Below are positions 32,511-40,380 of a DNA stretch of 51,014 nt, in pieces (position 1 is the stretch's first letter; each line of letters opens with the position of its first letter). A program made the translations under genes and the position numbers. The notes under the pieces are model-generated. The model had not been told where the DNA came from, did not search any database, and saw nothing but the letters and a program-made list of their open reading frames with translations. The stretch covers positions 1 to 51,014 of the forward strand of contig NZ_WBZD01000053.1 of NCBI RefSeq assembly GCF_009720365.1, given 5' to 3'. Source of the stretch: Catellatospora paridis. Lineage in GTDB: Bacteria; Actinomycetota; Actinomycetes; Mycobacteriales; Micromonosporaceae.

Positions 32511-33685
32511 GTGAGGCTCTGCGGGCGGCGGACGAGCTGATCGCGGCGACGCGGGCGTGGCGCAGCGAGCCGGTGTCCGATCCCCGGGTGGAGGCGCTGG
32601 CGCTGGCGGTGTCGGCGAACCTGCCGGTGCTGCTGTGGGGCGAGCCGGGCATCGGCAAGTCCGCATCGCTGCAGCAGCTCGCGACGGGCCTGGGTGTGCC
32701 GCTGGAGACGGTGATCGCCAGCGTGCACGAGCCGTCGGACTTCGCCGGGCTGCCCATCGTCGGCGACGACCCGGCGGCCGACGGGGTGCCGATGGCGCCG
32801 CCGGACTGGGCGGTGCGGCTCGCGCGCACCGGGCAGGGCCTGCTCTTCTTCGACGAGCTGTCGTCCGCGCCTCCGGCGGTGCAGGCCGCGCTGCTGCGGG
32901 TGGTGCTGGAGCGGCGGGTCGGCAGCCTGGAGCTGCCCGCGTCGATCCGCATCGTCGCCGCGGCGAACCCGCCGGCCAGCGCGGCCGACGGCTGGCACCT
33001 GAGCCCGCCGCTGGCCAACCGCTTCGTGCACCTGCACTGGACGCACGATCCGCGGGTGGTCGCCCGCGGCCTGGCCGGCACCTGGCCCGCGATCACCGTG
33101 CCGGTGGTGCATCCGGCACGGATGGCGGGTGCGGTGGCCCGGGCCCGGGGCACCGTCGCGGGTTTCCTGACCGCGCGGCCGGGCCTGGTGCACCACCTGC
33201 CCGCCGACGCCGACAGCCGGGGCGGGGCCTGGCCGTCGCCGCGCAGCTGGGAGATGGCGCTGCGGCTGCTGGCCTTCCACCTGTCCACCGACACCGGCCG
33301 GGACGCGCTGACCACCGCCCTGGTGGGCGCGGTCGGCGACGGCGCCGGCCTGGAGTTCAGCACGTACCTGGAGGAGCTGGACCTGCCCGACCCGGAGCGG
33401 GTGCTGGCCGACCCGAAGGCGTTCGCGCTGCCCGAGCGGGGTGACCGGCAGCTGGCGTTCCTGACCGCGGTGGTGTCGGCGGTGCAGGCGCGGACCACCC
33501 ACCAGCGCTGGGACGCCGGTTGGGTGGTACTGGCGAAGGCGGTGGACGCGGGAGTGCCCGACGTGGCCGCGCGGGCCGCGCTGGACCTGGCGGCGCTGCG
33601 CGACACGGACTGGCCCGTGCCGCCCGCCATCGACGCGTTCGTCGAGGTGCTGAGCCTGTCCGGCATGCTCCCGGCCGGACGATGA
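32507..33685 (+). CDS. MoxR-type AAA+ ATPase of the LRR/ankyrin operon
   Basis: This 392-residue protein starts at GTG 32507. Walker A is GEPGIGKS (residues 45-52), Walker B is GLLFFDELSS with Asp116-Glu117, sensor 1 is IVAAANPP, and the region LANRFVHLHW carries the arginine used across subunits. It is clearly different from the MoxR of the other operon (no long N-terminal extension, different Walker B). It is coupled by ATGA to the VWA/metallopeptidase gene that follows, the usual order for a MoxR-VWA pair. It probably remodels that partner. Confidence 0.94.
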   Translation: MSEALRAADELIAATRAWRSEPVSDPRVEALALAVSANLPVLLWGEPGIGKSASLQQLATGLGVPLETVIASVHEPSDFAGLPIVGDDPAADGVPMAPPDWAVRLARTGQGLLFFDELSSAPPAVQAALLRVVLERRVGSLELPASIRIVAAANPPASAADGWHLSPPLANRFVHLHWTHDPRVVARGLAGTWPAITVPVVHPARMAGAVARARGTVAGFLTARPGLVHHLPADADSRGGAWPSPRSWEMALRLLAFHLSTDTGRDALTTALVGAVGDGAGLEFSTYLEELDLPDPERVLADPKAFALPERGDRQLAFLTAVVSAVQARTTHQRWDAGWVVLAKAVDAGVPDVAARAALDLAALRDTDWPVPPAIDAFVEVLSLSGMLPAGR

Positions 33686-35055
33686 CCACCGTCCCGCCGA
33701 CCGACCCGCGCACCCCGCAGGCGGATCGGATGCGGCAGGAGACCGGCGCGGCCGCACCGGCGGGGCCGTCGACCCCGGCGGGCGCACCGGAGCGTGCGCT
33801 CCCGCTGGACCGGGCGAAGCTGCTGGCCGCGCGGTTCCGGGCGGCGGGCGACCGGCCCTACCTGGCCACCGCGCTGTACAGCCTGACCGTGGTGCCCACC
33901 GACCGGGTGCCGACGATGGGCGTGGACCGGCACTGGCGCTGCTACGTGTCCCCCAGGTTCGTCGAGGACACCCCGGTCGAGCAGCTCGCCGGGGTGTGGA
34001 TCCACGAGGTGGCGCACCTGCTGCGCGACCACCACGGCCGGGCCGACCGGCTCACCGCCGACCAGCGCGCCGACCACCACCGGGTCAACCTCGCCCAGGA
34101 CTGCGAGATCAACGACGACCTGGTCGCGGACGGCCTGCCGCTGCCCGAGGGCCGCATCCATCCGGCGCTGTACGACCTGCCCACCGGCCTGCTGTTCGAG
34201 CAGTACCTGCCGTCGCTGCCGGCCACGCCGCGCTGCCGCGGCCGCTGCGCCGCGGCCGCCGCGGACGGCGACGACGCCGGTGGCGGTGCTCCGTGCGACT
34301 GCCCGCCGGTCGAGTGCGGCTCGGGTGCGCACGGCCACCAGGCGCCGTGGGAGCTTCCCGAGGCGGCTGCGCCGATCGTGCGCGGGGTGGAGGCCGACGC
34401 GATCCGGCGGCAGACCGCGCAGGCGGTGCGCGCCCAGGCCCGCAGCCGCGGCACCGTGCCCAAGGGCTGGCAGCGCTGGGCGGAGCAGGTCCTCGAACCG
34501 ACGATCGACTGGCGGCAGGCCCTCGCGGGAGCGGTGCGCGAGGCGGCGGCCTGGGCGGGCGGGGCGGTCGACTACACGTACCGGCGGCCGTCGCGGCGCG
34601 GGGCCGCGCTGCCGGGCGTGGTGCTGCCGAGCCTGCGGCGGCCGCTGCCCCGGGTGGCGATCGTGATCGACACCTCGGGATCCATGTCCGACGACGACCT
34701 GGCGGCGGTGCTGGCCGAGGTCGGCGGCGTGCTGCGGGCGGTGGGCGTACGCGGCAACCGCGTCGCCGTGCTGGCCTGCGACGCCGACGTGCACGCCGCG
34801 CGGCGGGTGTCCACGGTCGGTGAGGTCGTGCTGGCCGGCGGCGGCGGCACCGACATGCGGGTGGGTGTCCGGGCTGCGCTGGCCGTGCCCGAGCCGCCGC
34901 ATTTCGTGATCGTGCTGACCGACGGGTACACGCCGTGGCCGGACGCGGCGCTGTCGCGCACCCGGATCATCGCCGGTCTGGTCGGGGCGGACGCGCCCAA
35001 GCCTCCATCCTGGATCGAAGCCATTCCGATCACCATGACTTCAGGCAAAACGTGA
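33682..35055 (+). CDS. HExxH metallopeptidase-like protein with C-terminal VWA domain (DUF2201 type)
   Basis: This is a 457-residue protein. Residues 40-180 contain GVWIHEVAHLLRDHHGRAD with His108-Glu109-x-x-His112, a zinc-peptidase signature, and NLAQDCEINDD about 28 residues later, which supplies the likely third ligand. A Cys-rich segment (C185, C189, C205, C207, C212) follows. The C-terminal half is a VWA-like domain with MIDAS D330-T-S-G-S in IVIDTSGSMSDD, T390 in GGGGTD and D414 in VLTDGYTPWP. The protein unites a putative protease with a MoxR-responsive domain, so ATPase-gated proteolysis is a plausible model, not shown. It has no signal peptide. Confidence 0.92.
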   Translation: MTTVPPTDPRTPQADRMRQETGAAAPAGPSTPAGAPERALPLDRAKLLAARFRAAGDRPYLATALYSLTVVPTDRVPTMGVDRHWRCYVSPRFVEDTPVEQLAGVWIHEVAHLLRDHHGRADRLTADQRADHHRVNLAQDCEINDDLVADGLPLPEGRIHPALYDLPTGLLFEQYLPSLPATPRCRGRCAAAAADGDDAGGGAPCDCPPVECGSGAHGHQAPWELPEAAAPIVRGVEADAIRRQTAQAVRAQARSRGTVPKGWQRWAEQVLEPTIDWRQALAGAVREAAAWAGGAVDYTYRRPSRRGAALPGVVLPSLRRPLPRVAIVIDTSGSMSDDDLAAVLAEVGGVLRAVGVRGNRVAVLACDADVHAARRVSTVGEVVLAGGGGTDMRVGVRAALAVPEPPHFVIVLTDGYTPWPDAALSRTRIIAGLVGADAPKPPSWIEAIPITMTSGKT

Positions 35056-35092
35056 ACTGCGTCCGGGAAAGGGTGCTTTTGTAATACCCAGC

Positions 35093-35106
35093 AGATCTTC
35101 GGATCT
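35093..35106 (+). other. Short UUCG-tetraloop hairpin in 5' leader
   Basis: AGATC (35093-35097), loop TTCG, GATCT (35102-35106): a perfect 5-bp stem capped by the very stable UUCG loop. It lies 20 bases before the start of the secreted protein at 35127 and just ahead of its ribosome site (GGGGAAGGA). It may stabilise the 5' end of the message or end the operon upstream. Confidence 0.4.
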
Positions 35107-35126
35107 CCGGGGAAGGAAAAGCAGCC

Positions 35127-35633
35127 ATGGGTACGTCTCTTCGGCGTGCGGCCCTGTCCGCAGCCATCGGCGTCGCCGCCGCGACGCTGGTCTCGCCGTC
35201 GGTGGCGCTCGCCGCGGCCGATGTCACCGTGAACCCGTCCGCGGTCGCGCCGGGCGGCCGGTTCACGCTCGCCGCATACTGCGGCGCGGGCGCGACCTCC
35301 GCGTCGGTCAGCGGCACCACGATCGGCGGGCCGTCCGAGATCACGCTCAACCCGTACACCGACGGCGGGCCGGGCGCGTTCAACGCCGAGCTCACCGTGC
35401 CGTCGACGACCCTGCCGGGCACCTACCAGCTCAACGTCACCTGCAGTGACGGCGAGACGGGCGCCGGCACGCTGGTCGTCTCGCCGACCGGCGCGCCCGC
35501 GGGCGGCGGCGGATCCACCTCCGACGGCCCCAGCCGGGCCCTGCTCGGCGCGGGCTCCGGCCTGCTGGCCGTGTCCGGCCTGGGCGCCCTCGTGATGCTG
35601 CGCCGGAGGTACCGTGGCCACCACTGCGCCTGA
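35127..35633 (+). CDS. Secreted, membrane-anchored protein paired with sortase, no LPxTG
   Basis: This 168-residue protein has a signal peptide at residues 1-30 (cleaved near ALAA-ADV). An immunoglobulin-like beta domain with two cysteines (C52, C106) covers residues 31-120, a Gly/Ser/Pro-rich linker 121-137, and a hydrophobic helix at 139-158 ends in RRRYRGHHCA. That helix with a basic tail is the layout of a cell-wall sorting signal, yet no LPxTG-type pentapeptide precedes it. The neighbouring sortase gene overlaps its last 20 bases. Either the sortase uses an unusual site or this protein stays membrane-bound. Confidence 0.85.
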   Translation: MGTSLRRAALSAAIGVAAATLVSPSVALAAADVTVNPSAVAPGGRFTLAAYCGAGATSASVSGTTIGGPSEITLNPYTDGGPGAFNAELTVPSTTLPGTYQLNVTCSDGETGAGTLVVSPTGAPAGGGGSTSDGPSRALLGAGSGLLAVSGLGALVMLRRRYRGHHCA

Positions 35634-36429
35634 GCCCGCGTCCGGCACGGGACCCGCGTCCGAGACCTCAGCCGCCTCCTCGCCGGAGGTCGTGCCACTG
35701 GCCGCTTCGGGACCCGAGGTCGTGCCGCTGACGGCGGCCGAGATCCGCCGGGGCCGTCACCGCGGCCGGGGCCGCACCGGCCGCCGGGCGATCCTGCTGC
35801 TGGTCGGCACGGCGCTGGCCGGCATCGGACTGATCGCCGCCGCGTTCGGAATCACCCCGGCCGGGCCGCCCCAGCCCTCCGACGACGCGGCGGGGCGTTA
35901 CCAGCTCGTCGACACCGACCGGCGGCCCGACGCGCGTGGCATCCGGCCGCTGGACCGGTCCGCCCCGGTGCGCGTGAAGATCCCGTCGATCAAGGTGGAC
36001 GCGGTGGTGGTCACCGTCGGCACCAACTTCGACGGCAGCCTGCAGGTGCCCGAGCTGAAACACCCGGACCTGACCGGCTGGTACCGCTACGGGCCCAGCC
36101 CCGGCGAGCGCGGCAACGCCGTCATCGTCGGCCATGTCGACACCCGTACCAGCGGCCCTGCGGTCTTCTTCCAGCTGGGCTCGCTGAAACCCGGCACGAA
36201 GATCGAGGTCCAGCGCCTCGACGGCTCTCTGGCCACCTTCACCGTCGACGTCGTCAAGTCCTTCCCCAAGGACGAGTTCCCGGCCCACCGTGTCTACGGC
36301 GCCACCGACGACATGGGCCTGCGCCTGGTCACCTGCGGCCCCCCGTACGACCGCACCGACCGCAACTACCTCAACAACATCGTCGTCTTCGCCACCCTCA
36401 CCAAATCCCGCCCCGCCCGCCCCAGCTGA
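35614..36429 (+). CDS. Class E/F-type sortase
   Basis: This 271-residue protein starts at GTG 35614 behind CGGAGG. The N-terminal cytoplasmic tail has a duplicated PEVVPLAA/PEVVPLTAA motif (about residues 24-42). A transmembrane helix covers 58-82, and the sortase barrel begins near 115 (VRVKIPSIKVDAVVV). The catalytic residues are visible: His174 in VGHVDT, Cys241 in LVTCGPPYD and Arg250 in DRNYLNN. Length and the LVTC-G form fit the actinobacterial class F group. It is likely to act on the protein encoded just upstream or on others elsewhere. Confidence 0.92.
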   Translation: MATTAPEPASGTGPASETSAASSPEVVPLAASGPEVVPLTAAEIRRGRHRGRGRTGRRAILLLVGTALAGIGLIAAAFGITPAGPPQPSDDAAGRYQLVDTDRRPDARGIRPLDRSAPVRVKIPSIKVDAVVVTVGTNFDGSLQVPELKHPDLTGWYRYGPSPGERGNAVIVGHVDTRTSGPAVFFQLGSLKPGTKIEVQRLDGSLATFTVDVVKSFPKDEFPAHRVYGATDDMGLRLVTCGPPYDRTDRNYLNNIVVFATLTKSRPARPS

Positions 36430-36493
36430 CCGGGTCACCGGGTCACCGGGTTGCCGGGTTGCCGGGTTGCCGGGTTGCCGGGTTGCCGGGTTG
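36430..36493. repeat. Eight tandem 8-bp repeats (CCGGGTCA x2, CCGGGTTG x6)
   Basis: These are eight head-to-tail octamers directly after the sortase stop, two CCGGGTCA followed by six CCGGGTTG without interruption. Such perfect short tandem arrays change copy number by slippage. They are not spaced like CRISPR repeats. The last unit overlaps the palindrome at 36490. Confidence 0.9.
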
Positions 36494-36550
36494 ATCATGA
36501 ACTTATGGCACGGTTCGACGGCGTGTTCCTGCCATAACATCATGATCAAC
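36490..36550. repeat. Long imperfect palindrome after the tandem repeat
   Basis: GTTGATCATGA (36490-36500) pairs perfectly with TCATGATCAAC (36540-36550), and ATGGCA (36505-36510) with TGCCAT (36530-36535). Four bases on each side are mismatched, and the loop is 19 bases. It is unusually AT-rich for this genome. It may be a dispersed REP-like element and could act as a terminator for the sortase gene. Confidence 0.8.
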
Positions 36551-36581
36551 GCGGCCGAACCGGGACCGGGACCGGGGCCCG

Positions 36582-36743
36582 TCAGTCGGGGATGCCCCAG
36601 GTGAAGCGGTGGACGTGGATGCCGAGGAGGGCCATCACCGGGCATCCGGTCTTCAGCGGGTCGGTGACCGCGGCGATCTGCATGACCCCGGCATCGGTCA
36701 GGCGCTGGATGCGCTGGCGTACGGCGGGCCAGCTTTCCTCAGG
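36582..36743 (-). pseudogene. Relic of an Lrp/AsnC-family regulator
   Basis: The frame ending at 36582 reads VRQRIQRLTDAGVMQIAAVT followed by DPLKTGCPVMALLGIHV, which matches the segment linking the HTH to the RAM domain in Lrp/AsnC regulators (RVRRLEESGVI...LDP...). The HTH before it and nearly all of the RAM domain after it are missing. The LAL regulator's stop lies where the HTH should be. There are about 50 codons in all, with no start or ribosome site. A truncated remnant is the simplest reading. Confidence 0.55.
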
Positions 36744-39507
36744 GCAGGAGGTTGGCGAGTTCCACGCGGGAGCGGACGGACAGTTTGGCGAAGATGTTGC
36801 CCAGGTGATGTTCGACCGTGCGCGGGCTGAGGAAGAGCTGGGCGGCGATCTCGCGGTTGGTGGCGCCCTGCGCGGCGAGGCGGGCAATCTGGCGTTGTTG
36901 CGGGGTCAGTTCGCCGTCGGGCTCGGCCAGGCGCGGACGGGCGGACTCGCCGGTGGCCCGCAGCTCGGCGCGGGTCCACGCGGCCCAGCGATCGGCGTGC
37001 AGGCGTTCGAACGACTCCAGTGCGCTGCGCAGCTCGACGCGGGCCTCGGTGCGCTTGCGGCGGCGGCGCAGCAGCGAGCCGTAGAGCAGTTCGGTACGGG
37101 CCCGTTCGAACGCGCGCTCGCCCATCGCGTGCAGGTCCAGCGCCGCACGGAAGTGCTCCTCGGCCTGGCCGCCCTCGCTGAGCAGGGCCCGGCAGCGCGC
37201 GGCCAGCGCCAGGTTGTCCGGGCTGCTGGTGCTGTCGGCCCACGGCTCGAAGGTGGTGAACGCGGCGCGTGCCGCGTCGGTCGCGCCGGTGCGCACCGCG
37301 GCCTCCACGTAGGTCGGCACCGACAGCGCCGCCACCGCCATGTGTCCCTGGCCGGGGCCGGCCCTGGCCAGCCCGCGCAGGCGGCCCGCGGCGTCGGCGT
37401 GCCGGCCCAGCGACAGGTCGAGGAAGGCCAGCGCCCAGGTGCTGAGGGCGGCGGGCAGGCCCAGCCCGTACAGGCCGGCGCGGTCCAGCGCGGTGCGCGC
37501 GCGCAGCCGGCAGGTCTGCTCGTCGCCGTGGATCGCGTCGAGCAGGGCCAGCGCGGCCAGATGGTAGCAGGCCCCGTTGCCCTGGCCGGTCTCGGTCGCG
37601 GCGCGCAGGCCCTCCAGCGCGTTGGCCGTCGCGGCGGCGTGCCGCCCGGTCCAGAACTCCGCGTACGCGCTGAACTCCAGGGCCTTGGGCACCATGGTCA
37701 ACGCCCCGCGGTCGCGGGCCAGCGCGACCGCGCGCGAGGCCATCACCCGGCCCTGGGCGTTGTCGCCGAGGATCAGCGCGGCGATGCTGGCCCAGATCAG
37801 CGCGGACGGGTCGTCGATGCGCGGCGCCCCGTCGAGCACCGCCCGCAGCGGGGCCAGCGCTGCGCCGAACCGGCCCAGGAAGATCGCCGACAGCGCCTCC
37901 AGGTAGTCCAGCATCACCGTCGCCTGGGGCGAGCACCCCGCCCCGCGCAGCGGGGCCGCCTGCGCCGCGACCTGCAGGAACCGGTGGTGGTCACCGGCGT
38001 ACACGCCCGCCTCACCGGCCCGCATCATGGCCCGGATGGCCAGTTCCGGGTCGATCGGGACGAGCCGATGCGCGGCGGTCAGCAGCGCCTCGTACGCGTC
38101 GACGGCCCGCCCGTCGCGCAGGTCGATGTCGCCGCGCAGCAGCTCCAGTTCGCCGCGCGCGGCCGCGCCCGGAGCCACCGGCAGGGCGCGGTCGAGCAGG
38201 TCACGGGCGTGTGCGGAGCGGCCCGCGTGCCAGGCGTCGCGGGCCGCCGCGGCCAGCCGCCGCGCCTTTGCCCCGTCGTCGCCGGTGCTCAGCTCGGCGG
38301 CGCGCTCGTACGCCGCCGACGCGGTGGCGAACCCGCCGCGGCGGCGCGCGGACGCGGCCGCCGACTCCAGCTCCTCGGCCAGTTCGTGATCGGGCGCGAG
38401 GCCCGCCGCGGCCCGGTGCCAGGCCCGGCGCAGCGGCTGCCTGGACTCGTCGAGTAGACCCGCCAGCAGCGCGTGCGCGGCGCGGCGGCGGGCCAGCGGC
38501 GCGGTCTGGTAGATCGCGGCGTGCACCTGGGGATGGCGGAACTCCACGCCCGTCGGGCCGACACGCACCAGCCCGGCCGACTCGGCCGGCTCCAGTGCGG
38601 CCAGGTCGATGCCGGCCGCGTCCGCGGCGCGCATCAGCAGGTTCGCGTCCAGTTCCTCCTCGGCGGCGGCGATCAGCAGCAGCCGCCGGGTCGGCTCCGG
38701 CAGCGCCCGCACCCGGCGCAGGAACGCGCGCTGCAGGCCGGCGCAGGGCGGCAGCGGCTCGGGCAGCGGGCGCACCCCGTGCAGCTGGTCCGGGGTCAGC
38801 GCGGCGACCAGTTCGGTGACGGCCTGCGGGTTGCCCGCCGCGGCGGCGGCCAGGCGCAGGCGTACGCCCTCGGCCACGGCGACCGGCGCGACCCGGTCGA
38901 CCACCGCGGCGCAGGCGGTGTCGTCCAGGGCGGACAGCGCCAGCACCGGCAGCCCCGGCGGCGGCAGCCCGTCGTCGTCGCGGGAGGTGAGCAGGATGAC
39001 GACCGCCTCACCGGTGACCGCGCCAGCGGGGTCCAGCCGCCGGGCGGCGAAGGCCAGCGCCTCGCGCGACGGCGGATCCAGCAGGTCGACGTCGTCCACG
39101 CAGACCAGCACCGGCCCGTCCCTGGCGAGCAGCGCCAGCAGGGCGAGCAGCGCCGCGGGCAGCAGGCAGGCGCGGTGTTCGGACTCGTCGGCCTCCCCGT
39201 CGAGCACCCGGCGCAGCGCCTCGGCCTGTCGCGGGGGCAGTTCGGGCACGCGCCGGGCGACCGGCCGCAGCACCTGGTGCAGGCCCGCGTACGCCAGCTC
39301 CGTCTCCGCCTCGATCCCGCACCCGTGCAGCACCTGGAAGTCCGGGGCTTCGCCCATCGCGTACGCCAGCAGCGCGGTCTTGCCGAACCCCGGCTCGCCG
39401 CGCAGCAGTAGCGCCCCACCACGCCCGGCGCGCGCTCCGTCCAGCATGGACGTCAGCGACAGCAGCGCGCTGTCGCGGCCGTGCAGCGGGCTCGGCAACG
39501 GGGTCAC
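36739..39507 (-). CDS. LAL-type LuxR regulator (AAA-like ATPase plus TPR plus HTH)
   Basis: This 922-residue protein starts at GTG 39507. The N-terminal P-loop ATPase has Walker A GEPGFGKT (residues 37-44) and Walker B VLVCVDDVDLLD. The middle 500 residues are TPR-like helical repeats. The LuxR HTH is at the extreme C-terminus: LTPQQRQIARLAAQGATNRE followed by IAAQLFLSPRTVEHHLGNIF. These large MalT-like regulators switch on nearby genes after binding an inducer and ATP. It is divergent from a secreted lipase with a 118-base gap, making the lipase the obvious candidate target. Confidence 0.94.
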   Translation of the reverse strand: MTPLPSPLHGRDSALLSLTSMLDGARAGRGGALLLRGEPGFGKTALLAYAMGEAPDFQVLHGCGIEAETELAYAGLHQVLRPVARRVPELPPRQAEALRRVLDGEADESEHRACLLPAALLALLALLARDGPVLVCVDDVDLLDPPSREALAFAARRLDPAGAVTGEAVVILLTSRDDDGLPPPGLPVLALSALDDTACAAVVDRVAPVAVAEGVRLRLAAAAAGNPQAVTELVAALTPDQLHGVRPLPEPLPPCAGLQRAFLRRVRALPEPTRRLLLIAAAEEELDANLLMRAADAAGIDLAALEPAESAGLVRVGPTGVEFRHPQVHAAIYQTAPLARRRAAHALLAGLLDESRQPLRRAWHRAAAGLAPDHELAEELESAAASARRRGGFATASAAYERAAELSTGDDGAKARRLAAAARDAWHAGRSAHARDLLDRALPVAPGAAARGELELLRGDIDLRDGRAVDAYEALLTAAHRLVPIDPELAIRAMMRAGEAGVYAGDHHRFLQVAAQAAPLRGAGCSPQATVMLDYLEALSAIFLGRFGAALAPLRAVLDGAPRIDDPSALIWASIAALILGDNAQGRVMASRAVALARDRGALTMVPKALEFSAYAEFWTGRHAAATANALEGLRAATETGQGNGACYHLAALALLDAIHGDEQTCRLRARTALDRAGLYGLGLPAALSTWALAFLDLSLGRHADAAGRLRGLARAGPGQGHMAVAALSVPTYVEAAVRTGATDAARAAFTTFEPWADSTSSPDNLALAARCRALLSEGGQAEEHFRAALDLHAMGERAFERARTELLYGSLLRRRRKRTEARVELRSALESFERLHADRWAAWTRAELRATGESARPRLAEPDGELTPQQRQIARLAAQGATNREIAAQLFLSPRTVEHHLGNIFAKLSVRSRVELANLLP

Positions 39508-39536
39508 GCCCAGAAGTTACTCACAAGTTAACGTTC

Positions 39537-39563
39537 CGCGAAAGACCGATGCGTTGTTTCACG
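39537..39563. promoter_or_regulatory. Imperfect inverted repeat in the LAL/lipase divergent promoter region
   Basis: CGCGAAA (39537-39543) and TTTCACG (39557-39563) are complementary except for one base, 13 bases apart, centred between the divergent starts at 39507 and 39626. It is a possible binding site for the LAL regulator. Evidence is position and symmetry only. Confidence 0.3.
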
Positions 39564-39625
39564 GATGCGAAGCACGTACGACATCGCGCACGCTCTGTCC
39601 CACTCAACTCCATCGAGGAGGACAG

Positions 39626-40300
39626 ATGCGAAAGTCAGCCGGTCTGCTCAGCTCGCTGTGCGCCGTACTCGCCATGGCCGTGGTCGCGCCGTCGCCCGCC
39701 CAGGCCGCCGAACGTGATCCCGTGATCTTCGTGCACGGCTACAAGGGCGGGGCCTGGAACTGGAACGACATGATCGCCGATTTCAAGGCCGACGGGTGGA
39801 GCGGCGGGAGGCTGTTCGCGATGTCGTACGACATCACGAAGTCCAACAAGACCACCGCCGCGCAGCTGCGCTCCCTGGTCGACTCGGTGCGCGCGCAGAC
39901 CGGCGCGGCGAAGGTCGACATCGTCGCGCACTCCATGGGCAGCCTGAACTCCCGGTGGTACCTGAAGTTCCTCGGCGGCACGTCGTATGTGGACCAGTGG
40001 GTGTCGCTCGGCGGACCGAACCACGGGACCAACCTCACCCCGATCTGCTCCTGGCTGATCACCTCCTGCGCGGAGATGGCCCCGGACAGCTCCTTCCTGC
40101 GCGACCTCAACGCCGGCGACGAGACGCCGGGCGGGGTGCGCTACCAGACCTACTGGTCGAACTGCGACGAGTTCATCAACCCCGACGAGAGCACGATCCT
40201 GACCGGGGCGGCCAACACGAACGTGGGCTGCATAGAGCACGCCTGGCTGCTGGTCAGCGACCCCGTCTCCCAGAAGGTCCGCACCCTGCTCAAGTCCTGA
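39626..40300 (+). CDS. Secreted lipase (Lipase_2-like alpha/beta hydrolase)
   Basis: This 224-residue protein starts at ATG 39626 behind GAGGAGGA. The signal peptide is cleaved near AQAA-ERD (residue 28). The oxyanion motif VIFVHGYKGG is at 33-42 and the nucleophile Ser103 in AHSMGS; Asp181 and His206 (in CIEHAWLL) are the likely remaining triad members. Four cysteines (C141, C148, C180, C202) could form two disulfides. It hydrolyses acylglycerols or other esters outside the cell. No lid-like insertion is evident, in line with small LipA-like enzymes. Confidence 0.92.
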   Translation: MRKSAGLLSSLCAVLAMAVVAPSPAQAAERDPVIFVHGYKGGAWNWNDMIADFKADGWSGGRLFAMSYDITKSNKTTAAQLRSLVDSVRAQTGAAKVDIVAHSMGSLNSRWYLKFLGGTSYVDQWVSLGGPNHGTNLTPICSWLITSCAEMAPDSSFLRDLNAGDETPGGVRYQTYWSNCDEFINPDESTILTGAANTNVGCIEHAWLLVSDPVSQKVRTLLKS

Positions 40301-40311
40301 ATCCCCAGCGC

Positions 40312-40377
40312 AAGGGCACCCTCTCCTCAAGAAGGTGCCCTTCCTCTACGGAAACCGACAAGAAGGTGCCCTTCCTC
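40312..40377. terminator. Convergent terminator with repeated GGTGCCCTT arms
   Basis: AAGGGCACC (40312-40320) pairs with GGTGCCCTT at 40334-40342. The same right arm is repeated inside an exact 18-base direct repeat (40329-40346 and 40360-40377), giving two alternative hairpins. It sits between the convergent lipase and GH15 genes. The core also occurs at 27957-27966, suggesting a dispersed repeat used as terminator. Confidence 0.65.
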
Positions 40378-40380
40378 CGG

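Noticed and set aside
31351..34902. 1183-codon open frame on the minus strand
   Set aside because: It is a shadow of the ankyrin, MoxR and VWA genes, with low-complexity sequence and no ribosome site.
14133..35055. Known defence systems such as CBASS, BREX or restriction-modification
   Set aside because: No cyclase, CD-NTase, methyltransferase with restriction partner, PglZ or Cas protein was found; only the patatin recalls CBASS.
35056..35126. Riboswitch before the secreted protein
   Set aside because: Only a 5-bp UUCG hairpin is present in 71 bases, too little for a known riboswitch.
36430..36493. Short tandem repeats as a CRISPR array
   Set aside because: Units are 8 bases with no spacers and no cas genes are near.
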